The position numbers were made by a program, and so were the translations under genes. Under the pieces are notes generated by a model, which did no database searches, was not told where the DNA came from, and saw only the letters and a list, made by a program, of their open reading frames with translations. DNA of 64,000 nucleotides from a virus. Every line of letters begins with the position of its first letter. The stretch's first letter is position 1. The DNA is taken from positions 36,392 to 100,391 of the IMG/VR virus record IMGVR_UViG_3300020220_004354. The stretch is one strand, 5' to 3'. Below, piece by piece: positions 40,906-49,910 of this stretch.

Positions 40906-41731
40906 AACCTAGCAGTTTCTGCTCATTCCATCGCGTGTATACCCGATAATATCGAAATGCTCGTGGACCATAAAGACTAAATTCACCGGGTCCGAACGTA
41001 CCTGATGATGAATAATGCCAAAAAGCCGTTGTCAAAATCGGCTTACCAAGTTTAGCCAAATAAAGAGCAATCAATCTCTCGAACATGTGTGGCGTCCAAA
41101 AGCCAATATCGGACAGACGTAACCGATGGGCAACCGCATAAAGCCGGTTGCCCAATTGATCGAACATCGGCCTAGTGCACGCAAATTGATGTGAATAGAT
41201 TAACTTGGGGTTAGTATCCATCGCCCAATCGTGAATATCTTGATCATATTTCTTGATAAAATCCCAGACAAAAATCTCATTATCAAATGCGTGTATTTTC
41301 TGTGGATCGAATTTTGGAGTAAATGGTGCATTGTCTGGCACCATCCATTCATCCCACATGTTTTGGTACGCAGAAGCAACAGTTAACCCTATCGGTCTGT
41401 CTGGTTCTGATTCTAAAGATTTGTGCAATCTCTTCCAAGTCTCTCCCGCTCTAAAGTGAAGAGTGACATCAGTATGCATGATCGCAACGTGATCGTCGCC
41501 GATTAATTGATCCGCATGTTCCCACGTTGTTAAGATAACCGAAGTTTCGAACAGCGCGGAATTCCATGACGCATATGTTGGAAAGAAGTCATTTGATTCA
41601 TAGTAATCAACACCCTTTGGTTTGGTAGTCCCGCACGCAATACGAATGGGCGTCACAAGAGAACTGTGGAAAGCCTTTTTGGACAGTAGGTCTTTAGATT
41701 GTGGATGGCACAGGATTATAGCTTTAATCAA
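40844..41731 (-). CDS. Putative glycosyltransferase
   Basis: A protein of 295 residues. The alpha/beta N-terminal half begins MIKAIILCHPQ and contains an acidic metal-like motif in AIMHTDVTLHF (about residue 90), then GLTVASAYQN; the second half has FWTPHMFERLIALYLAK. The layout and context suggest a GT-A glycosyltransferase of uncharted family. It lies two bases from the next glycosyltransferase gene. The assignment rests on pattern and neighbours only. Confidence 0.6.
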   Translation of the reverse strand: MIKAIILCHPQSKDLLSKKAFHSSLVTPIRIACGTTKPKGVDYYESNDFFPTYASWNSALFETSVILTTWEHADQLIGDDHVAIMHTDVTLHFRAGETWKRLHKSLESEPDRPIGLTVASAYQNMWDEWMVPDNAPFTPKFDPQKIHAFDNEIFVWDFIKKYDQDIHDWAMDTNPKLIYSHQFACTRPMFDQLGNRLYAVAHRLRLSDIGFWTPHMFERLIALYLAKLGKPILTTAFWHYSSSGTFGPGEFSLYGPRAFRYYRVYTRWNEQKLLGSTADSLELVPEMPPQPIQRM

Positions 41732-41733
41732 GA

Positions 41734-42588
41734 TTACACCTCATCTATAAACCCTCTGTCTTTATCATTGCGGAATCTGGATTTATCTATTCCCATGGCT
41801 TTCAGTTGGACCGTCGTTCCAGATTCATCGTCTTCGAGACCTATCGATATGTAACTCGTCAACTCTCCCGGTGCCCAATGCATGTGCGTACCGAGCAGTT
41901 CCGGGAACCGCCTAGACCATTTATGATGCAGGAATCGAAAATATACCCAATATTTCCTATCGCCAGTGAAGCTGGCGGAATATTGTCCATAATGGATCAT
42001 TGGTAAGTGTGTGCCATAAACCGAATATGCGGCGGCACGTGCTTGCAAACACATATCCACGCCATAGAAATGGAACCCGGTAAACATTGAATCGAAGCGG
42101 AGACCGGTTCGACGATTTAGTACAAAGACGCATTCGTCGATACAGTGAACCGGAGTGATTTCTTTGATTCCATCCCAATATGGTGGTTGTGTCAGGTTTT
42201 CATCGGTATCCCACACCGATCCCACAGCAACTGTTTGGACATCTACGGACCCGCCCCACCGCCCGATGTCATTTCTTCCATACTGCAACGCGATTCCAGC
42301 AGACCCGATAACACCCCAATTATCATCTAACTTAGACAAGGCGTCTACGAGTCTGTCAAACCAGCCATGGAGAAGTCGAACATCTTGATGGGCAAAAACG
42401 AGAATATTCGACCTCGCCACATCGATTCCAATATTTAATGCGTTGCTAGCAGAATACTTATTATCATTGTTGATAATTGGAATTATTTCAATGTCGTGGT
42501 TTTTTCGATTTTTGTTGATAGAATCAAGCAAACATTTATTATAAACGTCTGGTCGAGAAATGCAGGTTATGATCGAGATTTCTGGCAT
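41734..42588 (-). CDS. Glycosyltransferase, family 2-like
   Basis: A protein of 284 residues starting MPEISIITCIS. It has the GT-A nucleotide-sugar core: N-terminal beta strand, NALNIGIDVARSNILVFAHQDV with the acidic metal-binding segment HQDV (about residue 80), and a GTHLPMIHYG region. The start was placed at the ATG at 42588, since a longer frame would cross the divergent plus-strand gene. It probably transfers a sugar to virion or host polymer. Confidence 0.78.
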   Translation of the reverse strand: MPEISIITCISRPDVYNKCLLDSINKNRKNHDIEIIPIINNDNKYSASNALNIGIDVARSNILVFAHQDVRLLHGWFDRLVDALSKLDDNWGVIGSAGIALQYGRNDIGRWGGSVDVQTVAVGSVWDTDENLTQPPYWDGIKEITPVHCIDECVFVLNRRTGLRFDSMFTGFHFYGVDMCLQARAAAYSVYGTHLPMIHYGQYSASFTGDRKYWVYFRFLHHKWSRRFPELLGTHMHWAPGELTSYISIGLEDDESGTTVQLKAMGIDKSRFRNDKDRGFIDEV

Positions 42589-42625
42589 AGCGGCCCAATT
42601 ACAATAAATACTCAGGAGAAATACG

Positions 42626-42856
42626 ATGGCAACCAGCCTGACGACAATTACGAATGTTTCGAAGCAAGTTGTCCCCATTCTCGTTAACAGCATCCCAACT
42701 GCCAATGCTGCCAGTGGGTCTGATATCCCATCTGCGACAGCATCCCAGATGCCGATTGCTCCAGGAGCCGAATTCTCCATCGAGAGCCGTCGCCTGGACC
42801 AAGGGCAGCTTGAGCAGTTGCGTCATCTCGGTCTACTTACCTACGTCGTCAGATAG
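42626..42856 (+). CDS. Small hypothetical protein, paralogue of 27025-27273
   Basis: A protein of 76 residues; AGGAG lies eight bases before the ATG at 42626. By eye it shares the same core as the 82-residue protein at 27025-27273 (NVSKQVVPIL, APGAEF, QLEQLRHLG), so the two are paralogues. It has a low-complexity Ser/Ala centre. Plus strand, between two divergently arranged minus-strand genes; its stop is directly next to the stop of the macro-domain gene. Confidence 0.78.
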   Translation: MATSLTTITNVSKQVVPILVNSIPTANAASGSDIPSATASQMPIAPGAEFSIESRRLDQGQLEQLRHLGLLTYVVR

Positions 42857-43336
42857 TCATTTCTGAAATAGCACGAACCTATCATCAAGAAGCTCGTGTA
42901 AAATCGGCAACACATCACGGGGGCGTAAGCCCCCGTTCTCACATCCGACCATAGGTAAGCCGATTTTAGTGAAGAAGTGATTTTTCCTCTTCGATAATAT
43001 ATCAACCAAAGCAGATAATTGTTTAGCCGACCGAGTTATTAATGCAACCGTGGACATGTTCTGCCAAGACATCCACGGTTTATCCTCATCGAGAGGCTTG
43101 GTTGGAAACAGAAAAAATCGTGCCGGATCATAGGGAGCAACAGCGGTATTCGCTCCGAATTTTTTACATCTTGCCCCATACCATTCAGGCATGTCTGGGA
43201 ACATATCGGCAGCTTGTTTCGCAATCCCTGCGCCCATTGGGTTAGTTCCGTCTTTCTTCCATCCAATGTTCGTCGTTATTACGAGCCATCGAACTTCGTA
43301 GTAAAACTCCCAAATATCGCCTTTTTGCTCAATCAT
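42857..43336 (-). CDS. Macro-domain protein
   Basis: A protein of 159 residues starting MIEQKGDIWEF. The ADP-ribose-binding macro fold is visible: GDIWEF near the start, ITTNIGWKKDGTNPMGAGIA (about residues 25-45) for the loops that hold the diphosphate, and a glycine-rich LPMVGCENGGLRP near residue 130. Macro domains bind ADP-ribose and some hydrolyse ADP-ribose from proteins or nucleic acids. In a phage this may remove host ADP-ribosyl marks. A hairpin (42917-42936) lies inside its 3' end. Confidence 0.85.
   Translation of the reverse strand: MIEQKGDIWEFYYEVRWLVITTNIGWKKDGTNPMGAGIAKQAADMFPDMPEWYGARCKKFGANTAVAPYDPARFFLFPTKPLDEDKPWMSWQNMSTVALITRSAKQLSALVDILSKRKNHFFTKIGLPMVGCENGGLRPRDVLPILHELLDDRFVLFQK
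42917..42936. terminator. GC-rich hairpin with GTAA loop, possible terminator of 42626-42856
   Basis: A perfect 8-bp stem (ACGGGGGC and GCCCCCGT) capped by GTAA, 61 bases after the stop of the plus-strand gene at 42626-42856 and inside the 3' end of the opposing macro-domain gene. No clear T run follows in either direction, so it may act as a weak terminator or RNA stabiliser. Confidence 0.45.
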
Positions 43337-43351
43337 GACGTACCATAATGT

Positions 43352-44077
43352 ATGGATGCTGTGCAAATAATTATGATATCGTACTTCCGTCCGAACGATT
43401 TCGAGCGATCAGTACAATCCGTCCTCAACAACACCGCTGTACCTTTCCATCTATCTATTATCGATAATTCGCATGGAGGACTTGACGCATTTCTCGACAA
43501 ATACGAGTCCCACCCAAAAGTCACTATTTATCGAAATGAAACAAACGTGGGGAAAGGTATCGGTGTAATGAGATGGTATCCACAAATCATGCAGTCCACA
43601 TCATCTGATTACTTTATTTCGATTGACGCCGATATTGAGGTATACCCGAATTGGCTGCCCAGACTCTATGCGGCCAGAAAGAAAATAGCAGTTCCATTCG
43701 GAATTCTCGCTCCTGTTATCATGAACAAGTATGGCGAATGGTTCATTACACAGAAGAGTGATCTGGTGATGCATAACCAGAAAATATTCTATCACATAGT
43801 CGATGAGATATATTACAATCGGCACACAGCGGGGCCGTTATTCTTGATTGATCGAGAATTCTTCGAGAGTGTTGGTGGGTATTCTCAAAATCAGTTATAT
43901 GGGAGCGATGACGGAAAATTATGCAAAGCGGCGGCGAATCAGGACCGTTTCATAGGGATTGCTGCCAACGTTCACGTCCTGCATCTTCGTCAAGACGATG
44001 GGCCTGGATATCAAGAGTGGAAATTAAAGCATGTCAATACGGACGGGGTTTGCAAAGGATACTGGGATCAAGATTAA
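43352..44077 (+). CDS. Glycosyltransferase, family 2-like
   Basis: A protein of 241 residues. The N-terminus (IMISYFRPNDFERSVQSVL) and the metal motif in YFISIDADIEV (about residue 92) are typical of GT-A transferases; the HHS-like later part contains GPLFLIDREFFESVGGY. The gene is on the plus strand, 15 bases from the start of the macro-domain gene, so both promoters would overlap. Its end overlaps the opposing sulfotransferase gene by 44 bases. Confidence 0.82.
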   Translation: MDAVQIIMISYFRPNDFERSVQSVLNNTAVPFHLSIIDNSHGGLDAFLDKYESHPKVTIYRNETNVGKGIGVMRWYPQIMQSTSSDYFISIDADIEVYPNWLPRLYAARKKIAVPFGILAPVIMNKYGEWFITQKSDLVMHNQKIFYHIVDEIYYNRHTAGPLFLIDREFFESVGGYSQNQLYGSDDGKLCKAAANQDRFIGIAANVHVLHLRQDDGPGYQEWKLKHVNTDGVCKGYWDQD

Positions 44078-44681
44078 ATCCGTGATAATATCTGCGAATG
44101 ATCTCACCGTCAACAGCCAAAACTCTGTCCACTAATGCCGGTGTATAAGTTGCCCAATATTTCGAAGAGTGGCCGTCCATATCGGAATCATTAATACGGG
44201 GAATCGAACGAACCGCATTCTCACTAAAGCGTTCACCCGCAGCACGCAAAGCGAAGATGGTGTCTTCCACAAGGTTTTCCATCCTGCCAACAAAATCGAT
44301 CTTGTTCGGAACTTCATCAATATAATTCAGATATTCCCATGTAACCCAACCGTTCGGCTTGTAGTTGAGTACATTCTCTATGAAAACATGGAAATCGTTT
44401 GATGCGGCATTAAAATCAAGAGGATGCTGTGCTCGCCATCCATACTTAACTCGAAATGCCCATCTCGATTGATACCAAGTCAACGGATGCCGAACAAATG
44501 TGAAGATATAGTGATTTTTATAAAATTCTGGCGGCTGAAGATTGAATAGAAAAGGAAAATGAGAGTGTTGCTCACCGATTTCATAATGAGGGATTCCACA
44601 CACTTTGAAAACATGGCGAATCCAAATTCCACCGGTTTTCGGAATGTGCAGGAAAATACACTTATCGGTCGCCAGAGCCAT
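44034..44681 (-). CDS. Sulfotransferase-family protein
   Basis: A protein of 215 residues. The 5'-phosphosulfate binding loop CIFLHIPKTGGIW lies at residues 8-20 and the 3'-phosphate region FTFVRHPLTWYQSRW at about 60-74, as expected of PAPS-dependent sulfotransferases. It would transfer sulfate to a sugar or other acceptor. PAPS would come from the host. Next to glycosyltransferases and gmd product users. Confidence 0.88.
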   Translation of the reverse strand: MALATDKCIFLHIPKTGGIWIRHVFKVCGIPHYEIGEQHSHFPFLFNLQPPEFYKNHYIFTFVRHPLTWYQSRWAFRVKYGWRAQHPLDFNAASNDFHVFIENVLNYKPNGWVTWEYLNYIDEVPNKIDFVGRMENLVEDTIFALRAAGERFSENAVRSIPRINDSDMDGHSSKYWATYTPALVDRVLAVDGEIIRRYYHGFNLDPSILCKPRPY

Positions 44682-44696
44682 TGTGTCTCCCAGACA

Positions 44697-45644
44697 TCAT
44701 GAAAGCATTTGCTGTGCTTCAGTATGAAACCCTAATGCGGCAAATAATGTCGCCATCCTATGATGGTATGTATGTGCCTCCAAAACTTCGTTCCGTTGGC
44801 GATTTGTAACTTCAATTCTTTCCGCAGCGTTTTCCGGTTTAGCGAAATGAAGACAATAGTTGCGAAATTGATCCGGATTGGTTGCAATGATTGCGGATGG
44901 AATCATTCTGCGAATAGCAACCACTGCATCATGGACCACCAACGTACCACATAGAGCAACTTTGAATGCTCGCTCCGGAATATCGATGCCATATTCGTGA
45001 GTATGGCGTTCCGAGATGCATGGACCAACACGCCCACTCCCAAGAAATCGGTTCACTTGGTCTTCTGCAAGAATCCCAGAACAGATATTAGATGGCCAAT
45101 CTCCCCACCCGTGAAGTTTATAATTATTCGATTGTTGTAGGAATGGAATAAGATAAGCATCAATGATTAGACCCTTGTACTGCCATCGACCCCCAAGATA
45201 CACAATATCATATTGTTTATCATTTTCTGAAGATTGATGAAACAGCGTCTTATCTCCAGCGGTCGGCATCGGAACCCACGGAATATCATGTTTTTGAGTC
45301 CAATAAGACCACAAAATTCGGTCGTCTTCGTGACCATACCCGAACACCACATCGGGCTTTTGATTTAATGTCCAACGAATATTCTCATCGGACTCAGCAA
45401 TGCCCTGAATTTTTGTCGGACCATAGGGATTCACATGGATAGCGATTTTCGCAGACCGTTGATGTGGAATCGGCTGTTTATGCCCAGAGCACCCGATATA
45501 CAAATTCGGCGAAAAATCATGCCATGAGTGGTCATGCCCATCCCAGCGTTGAACCGTATGCCCTTTATCTCGTAGGGCATTAATCCAACTGTCACTAATA
45601 TATCCGAACGCACCACCGGGACGATGGCAGACTAATACTTTCAT
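44697..45644 (-). CDS. Glycosyltransferase, CgeB-like
   Basis: A protein of 315 residues. It starts with a GT-B style N-terminus (MKVLVCHRPGGAFGYISDSW), has a long alpha/beta body and the CgeB-type C-terminal segment ERAFKVALCGTLVVHD followed by FRNYCLHF. Such enzymes are common in phage and spore-coat clusters. Overlaps the upstream 75-residue gene by four bases (ATGA). Donor and acceptor are not visible. Confidence 0.8.
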   Translation of the reverse strand: MKVLVCHRPGGAFGYISDSWINALRDKGHTVQRWDGHDHSWHDFSPNLYIGCSGHKQPIPHQRSAKIAIHVNPYGPTKIQGIAESDENIRWTLNQKPDVVFGYGHEDDRILWSYWTQKHDIPWVPMPTAGDKTLFHQSSENDKQYDIVYLGGRWQYKGLIIDAYLIPFLQQSNNYKLHGWGDWPSNICSGILAEDQVNRFLGSGRVGPCISERHTHEYGIDIPERAFKVALCGTLVVHDAVVAIRRMIPSAIIATNPDQFRNYCLHFAKPENAAERIEVTNRQRNEVLEAHTYHHRMATLFAALGFHTEAQQMLS

Positions 45645-45868
45645 GTTACATCCTCCGGAATCGGAATCTCTGATCGCACTGCAACGACTTCAACTTCAGG
45701 TAAATGGGTATAAATATTATACCCAAACCCAACGTCTATTTCCAGCATGGGGCCATGTTGTCCGACAACTTTTCCTGTTATCCCACGGCGCATGCAGAAC
45801 TCAGCGGCTTCAGAAGTAACCACCACGAATTTGATAATATCATTCAGATTTGGAGATGAAATGCCCAT
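45641..45868 (-). CDS. Small hypothetical protein
   Basis: A protein of 75 residues, beta-rich and acidic at the C-terminus. It overlaps the two-domain glycosyltransferase gene by 29 bases and the CgeB-like gene by four. No known motif. Confidence 0.65.
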   Translation of the reverse strand: MGISSPNLNDIIKFVVVTSEAAEFCMRRGITGKVVGQHGPMLEIDVGFGYNIYTHLPEVEVVAVRSEIPIPEDVT

Positions 45869-47807
45869 ATCCTAACCGATGGAGTTGCGAATATTGAAGC
45901 TGAACTCGTTCATACATCTGACGGCTAGTCAGTGCTGCTTCAATACGCCGATTAGTCTCGTGGTGCATGTTCCATCCCGCTACTCGTCCGTGCCACAAGT
46001 GCAAGAAGTCAAATACGCGGTCTTCCGACCACACACTATTTGCTGATAATCGAGCATAAAAATCACAATCCTCGCAGCCATATCCCCAAAAATCTTCATT
46101 AAAGGCTCCGCATTGCCAGTAGGTTTTCATATGACAAGCAAGTGACCCACCTTCAAAATATCCGACTACACGTTCACAACGAGTTTCGTTAGTGACAAGA
46201 CCCGTCGCGTTTATGATGTCGCTGGAAGCAGTGTCTGCATAAATCACAGCATTACCAACGTGACAAGCCGTATGAGTATCAAGCGTCTTGTACACAGATG
46301 CAGTATAATGCCCTTGAACAATGGTATCGGCGTCGTGAAGTATCACTCGTTGGGTTGCGACTTTCGATGCAGCAAAATTGAACGCCATTGATTTGTTAAA
46401 AAGCGGGTTGTTAACCTCACTAGCAAGATAGTAATTAACTGGACTAAAGTCTGAAGCTGTGATACGTGATTCGACATCTTGTTCTACAAGCAAGATATTA
46501 ATAACAGGGAACCGCTGGCTTCTAATATTGTTGACGACACTTCTTATTGCGTCAGTGCGACCAATATTTCTGAATGGAATAATATAACTAATTTCCGGCA
46601 CCTGTGATGCATCAGTTGGAGCACAGCGTTGGATGATTCGTTCCTCGAATCTCTTCTTCGCATCTTTCAGCAACGTTTGCCGATTCTCAACAGCAGAGAC
46701 ATCAGAATGCAGATAGAAAAACTGGTCTGATCCGGCTACGTCGAAAAAGCCTTCTGGCTGCAATCCAAATTCCCATGCTTTTCTAGACCAATCCACATGC
46801 TCCATTCCGTATAAGCCATATCCCTCATCAAAATAACCACATTTCTCAAGCATATGATTCGTAAATGCCAGCACCGCTCCGTGCGGCCTTTCAGACACCA
46901 TACTTATGTCGACATCGTTTATCTTTCTCGAACTGCCAAGTGTCGCCCCATATACGCCTTCTTGACGATAAATGAAATGGTGCATTGCGGATTTCGCCAT
47001 CGCCTCCACATAGAACGTATCCCACCCCTGTCCCATAATTTCGATATCATCATTTAAAATTATGCCATATGCGAATCTGGACAAGCAGCGAAGCAATCGA
47101 TTAGTATTTCCGGCGATACCAATCCTGTTCTCGTTTCTGATTATCACAAAATTATCATTTTGTGCTAATTCGTCGAGATACGCTTTGATATCCTCATTTG
47201 TACTGCCGTCATCACTGACAAAGATGGTCGTACGACGAAGATCGGTTGTGGCAATGATCGAATTGACGAGGCGTTGAAGAGCATCTTTCCGATTAAATGA
47301 TAGTATACCAACCCCGACACCATTGCTGATGGGATAGTTGCCTCTCGCCAAATTCGATTTTAGCAGTTCTGTCGGATTCGTATTAATCGTCCGACCAATT
47401 ATTTGAGGTCTCTTCACTACCGTTTTTGCTGGTTTAGTTTTTGAAATCTTCCGTGCTCTTGCGATTTCTTCTCGACGTTGTTTGCGATTTTGAATTATCT
47501 GTCCTTGGCTTGGAATCTGAGGCTGGGGTTGTGGCTGAGCGACTGGTGGTCGCGTAGCCGATTGTTGTTGCCGTCTCTTGACTGGGGTGGTTAGATTGAT
47601 TTTAGCCTGAATTTTCCTAGTCGGAGCAATTTGAGCCGAAACAGGCGGCGATTGAACCTCAGATACTAGCTTAATAAACCCCCTGGTCCGATACCTCTCG
47701 TAGAATTCAGACAAAACCACTTTCTGGCGGCTCTTTACCTTGATAATCTTCCCATCGGGTCCGGCCAAGTGCACGGTAAACGCATTCGGATTGACATATT
47801 CGGGCAT
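45840..47807 (-). CDS. Two-domain glycosyltransferase with N-terminal tail module
   Basis: A protein of 655 residues with three parts. Residues 1-55 (MPEYVNPNAF, later QKVVLSEFYERYRTRGFIKL) resemble the small proteins at 27025 and 42626. Residues 60-150 are a Pro/Gln-rich basic linker. Residues 160-390 form a first GT-A domain (GVGILSFNRKDALQRLVNSI, metal motif LNDDIEI), and 405-650 a second (SYIIPFRNIGRTDAIRS, metal motif HDADTIV). Two active sites could build a disaccharide. The N-terminal part may tie the enzyme to virion parts. Confidence 0.85.
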   Translation of the reverse strand: MPEYVNPNAFTVHLAGPDGKIIKVKSRQKVVLSEFYERYRTRGFIKLVSEVQSPPVSAQIAPTRKIQAKINLTTPVKRRQQQSATRPPVAQPQPQPQIPSQGQIIQNRKQRREEIARARKISKTKPAKTVVKRPQIIGRTINTNPTELLKSNLARGNYPISNGVGVGILSFNRKDALQRLVNSIIATTDLRRTTIFVSDDGSTNEDIKAYLDELAQNDNFVIIRNENRIGIAGNTNRLLRCLSRFAYGIILNDDIEIMGQGWDTFYVEAMAKSAMHHFIYRQEGVYGATLGSSRKINDVDISMVSERPHGAVLAFTNHMLEKCGYFDEGYGLYGMEHVDWSRKAWEFGLQPEGFFDVAGSDQFFYLHSDVSAVENRQTLLKDAKKRFEERIIQRCAPTDASQVPEISYIIPFRNIGRTDAIRSVVNNIRSQRFPVINILLVEQDVESRITASDFSPVNYYLASEVNNPLFNKSMAFNFAASKVATQRVILHDADTIVQGHYTASVYKTLDTHTACHVGNAVIYADTASSDIINATGLVTNETRCERVVGYFEGGSLACHMKTYWQCGAFNEDFWGYGCEDCDFYARLSANSVWSEDRVFDFLHLWHGRVAGWNMHHETNRRIEAALTSRQMYERVQLQYSQLHRLGYGHFISKSE

Positions 47808-48460
47808 TAGCGTACCACCTCAACATACATCGGAGCGAATGAATTAATTTTCTCGTCGTGATACATACGAAATCGAGATGGCTTAATAATCAGATCTCCA
47901 GCATAGGTACCAGCACCATCACGGATACCTTCTATAGCTCGATCATCAAGAACTTCGACTTTTAGAATCTCCTGGGTCTTGAATATTTTGCCAAAAATAT
48001 CACGAACCATGCCGGGTCCGGTCAATTTATTACGCGATACTTGAATATCAACAAGTACCAATTCGTCGTCAATGACACCAAAGAAGAATTGTGCTTGATC
48101 CAATTTAATCAGTCGCATTGTGCCAATAAACGTTGCGACGGACTCTTGGAGAAATTTGTTCGCAATATTGGATAGCGGCGAATCGTAAGTTATATCTAAA
48201 TTATTGCCCTTCCAATCACCGCAGATGACGACTACTTGATCCTTAGTCGGTTGACGATATACAAGAACAGAAAGCCCATCGTTCCCGTAGTGCCGAATCA
48301 CATAACAGAATAAGCTATGGACAGTCTTTTCTAATTTAGCAAATGGCAGATATGAAGGATAAGTTAAAACTTGTGGAAGTTGCGGTAGTTTAGATATACC
48401 AGATGACCGCGTTTCTGGCGTGGTCGTGCTGTTGGATTGCCCAGTTCCCTTGCGACGCAT
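47807..48460 (-). CDS. Hypothetical protein
   Basis: A protein of 217 residues. The N-terminal 25 residues are low complexity; the body is alpha/beta with QVVVICGDWKGNN and QFFFGVIDDELVLVD. No known family. It overlaps its neighbours by one base (downstream) and 71 bases (upstream), as usual in this run. Confidence 0.68.
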   Translation of the reverse strand: MRRKGTGQSNSTTTPETRSSGISKLPQLPQVLTYPSYLPFAKLEKTVHSLFCYVIRHYGNDGLSVLVYRQPTKDQVVVICGDWKGNNLDITYDSPLSNIANKFLQESVATFIGTMRLIKLDQAQFFFGVIDDELVLVDIQVSRNKLTGPGMVRDIFGKIFKTQEILKVEVLDDRAIEGIRDGAGTYAGDLIIKPSRFRMYHDEKINSFAPMYVEVVR

Positions 48461-48707
48461 TTTTAATCTTCGATAGTTTGATTTTCTTGGTTTCCCGCTT
48501 CTGTTCCTCTTCGTCCATCGTGAACAATAGGAACGGAACTCCAGCGAAAATTATGTACAACTCCTCTGTCTTCAGGTCATAATTTGATACGACGCCGTGC
48601 CAAGTGATAAACCACCCAGACCATACGACAAAATCGCCATATGCTGGTGAATAGTCGGCCAGTTGCCGATATTGAGCCAAGTGTGGTAAATCTTGATCAG
48701 GCTTCAT
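48390..48707 (-). CDS. Hypothetical protein
   Basis: A protein of 105 residues with aromatic beta strands (YGDFVVWSGWFITWHGVV, then LYIIFAGVPFLLF) in its first 65 residues and a basic C-terminal tail. The shape suggests a small SH3-like barrel. The 71-base overlap with the next gene is long but both frames look coding. Confidence 0.62.
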   Translation of the reverse strand: MKPDQDLPHLAQYRQLADYSPAYGDFVVWSGWFITWHGVVSNYDLKTEELYIIFAGVPFLLFTMDEEEQKRETKKIKLSKIKNASQGNWAIQQHDHARNAVIWYI

Positions 48708-49215
48708 GTTTTACTCGACCAAGCTTATGCTCATAGATGTCATAACGGTACTGGTATCCATCCAGATCCCAACAAATCGTCAATCCGTCACGATAGCCAC
48801 CAAGCCAGTGGCGAATTAGCGGATCTATCCAGGTTTGGCCTTTACCGGCTTTTCCAAATTTCGGTGGTTGCATCAGAACGCCATTGACTTCAGTGGGTTC
48901 TAATTTTTCAGCGATTTGATCTGTGGCTTCGATTTGCCGCTTGATAAGGTCCATGCCTTCAAGCAACATTTCCCTTTTGCTTCTGGATTTGGTGACAGCC
49001 GTTACACGATACGTATTATTCTTCCCATCTTCCATAGCACTCAATAGAGCAGCGAGTTGAATCTCAGGTGCTGGACGAGTATTCTTGGGATCGATTTCCG
49101 ACAATACTCGTTTGATATCATCTACCTGATATACCGCTACCGGCTGAAGAACCACAGATGGGTTCAGCTTTTGACTCTGCCGTGCCATCGCTTTTTCAAG
49201 ATCTTCAAACGGCAT
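48697..49215 (-). CDS. Hypothetical protein
   Basis: A protein of 172 residues; the ATG at 49215 is preceded by GAGGGG and is preferred over one seven codons upstream. The N-terminal half is mostly helical, the C-terminal half has aromatic beta strands (TICWDLDGYQYRYDIYEH). No known family. Confidence 0.68.
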   Translation of the reverse strand: MPFEDLEKAMARQSQKLNPSVVLQPVAVYQVDDIKRVLSEIDPKNTRPAPEIQLAALLSAMEDGKNNTYRVTAVTKSRSKREMLLEGMDLIKRQIEATDQIAEKLEPTEVNGVLMQPPKFGKAGKGQTWIDPLIRHWLGGYRDGLTICWDLDGYQYRYDIYEHKLGRVKHEA

Positions 49216-49642
49216 CGGACCCCTCGGACTCCTCATCGGCAGGAATTGAAATTGATTCGTCTATTGCCACCTTGAACATAACATCGTACGTTTTGATTCT
49301 TCCTCTGCGTGCCAATTCGTATCCAACATGGTGAAGATTGGACATCCCGTGAAGGAATAATGCAGACAAGAACCAATTTAGAAATATTGGTTCAAAATAC
49401 CTCTCTGCAAACAATGCAAAGAACCCGCCCATCCATACGCTTACACAATACCCGCAATGTAACAAGTAATCGAACATGACTTTCACATGTTGGAAAAACG
49501 TGTCTGGCGGGGGAGCATCACCGGGATAAACCAATCGTTTTACTCTTAGTCGAAGTGGCTCGAATATCTTCGACTCCACGATAAGTTCAGTCGCCCGCTC
49601 AGTGGCGATGATCAGCATGATCCATATAAAAATTGATGTCAT
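49205..49642 (-). CDS. DUF1360-type membrane protein
   Basis: A protein of 145 residues. It has a hydrophobic N-terminal helix (IFIWIMLIIATERATELIVE), the family signature LLHCGYCVSVWMGGFF (about residues 60-76) and a third hydrophobic segment (FLNWFLSALFLHGM), ending with an acidic tail. DUF1360 proteins are small membrane proteins of Bacillus and many phages; the role is unknown. Confidence 0.85.
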   Translation of the reverse strand: MTSIFIWIMLIIATERATELIVESKIFEPLRLRVKRLVYPGDAPPPDTFFQHVKVMFDYLLHCGYCVSVWMGGFFALFAERYFEPIFLNWFLSALFLHGMSNLHHVGYELARRGRIKTYDVMFKVAIDESISIPADEESEGSDAV

Positions 49643-49908
49643 TGGATTACAAATCTACAATCTATGTTCGTACACTGCTGCCTTTCACGGTTAGCAATAT
49701 GTACTAACATAGTCGGATGTCCGCACTTTGGACATACGTGTCGCGGGATTACATATTGCCTCTGAATTGAGGCCGGTGTCGCCGCGTTCCGCTGACGTGT
49801 GATTTTCCGTATAGCGGGCGTCTTGGGCGGTTTGGGGGCTGCATGAGCAGACACCACAGAAGCCGAACGTACAGAGCGTTTACTACTTCCACCGCCACAG
49901 CATGCCAT
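49639..49908 (-). CDS. Small zinc-ribbon protein with N-terminal CCG motif
   Basis: A protein of 89 residues. It starts MACCGGG, has a basic Ala/Pro/Lys-rich middle and ends with a zinc-ribbon pattern CPKCGH ... CTNIDC. It overlaps the DUF1360 gene by four bases (ATGA). Small proteins beginning M-(A/S)-CCG are found in several phages; the role is unknown. Confidence 0.78.
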   Translation of the reverse strand: MACCGGGSSKRSVRSASVVSAHAAPKPPKTPAIRKITRQRNAATPASIQRQYVIPRHVCPKCGHPTMLVHIANRERQQCTNIDCRFVIQ

Positions 49909-49910
49909 AA

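Noticed and set aside
42589-42780. Longer N-terminus of the glycosyltransferase gene at 41734
   Set aside because: It would run antisense through the well-signalled plus-strand gene at 42626-42856, and the GT-A fold begins right at the internal ATG.
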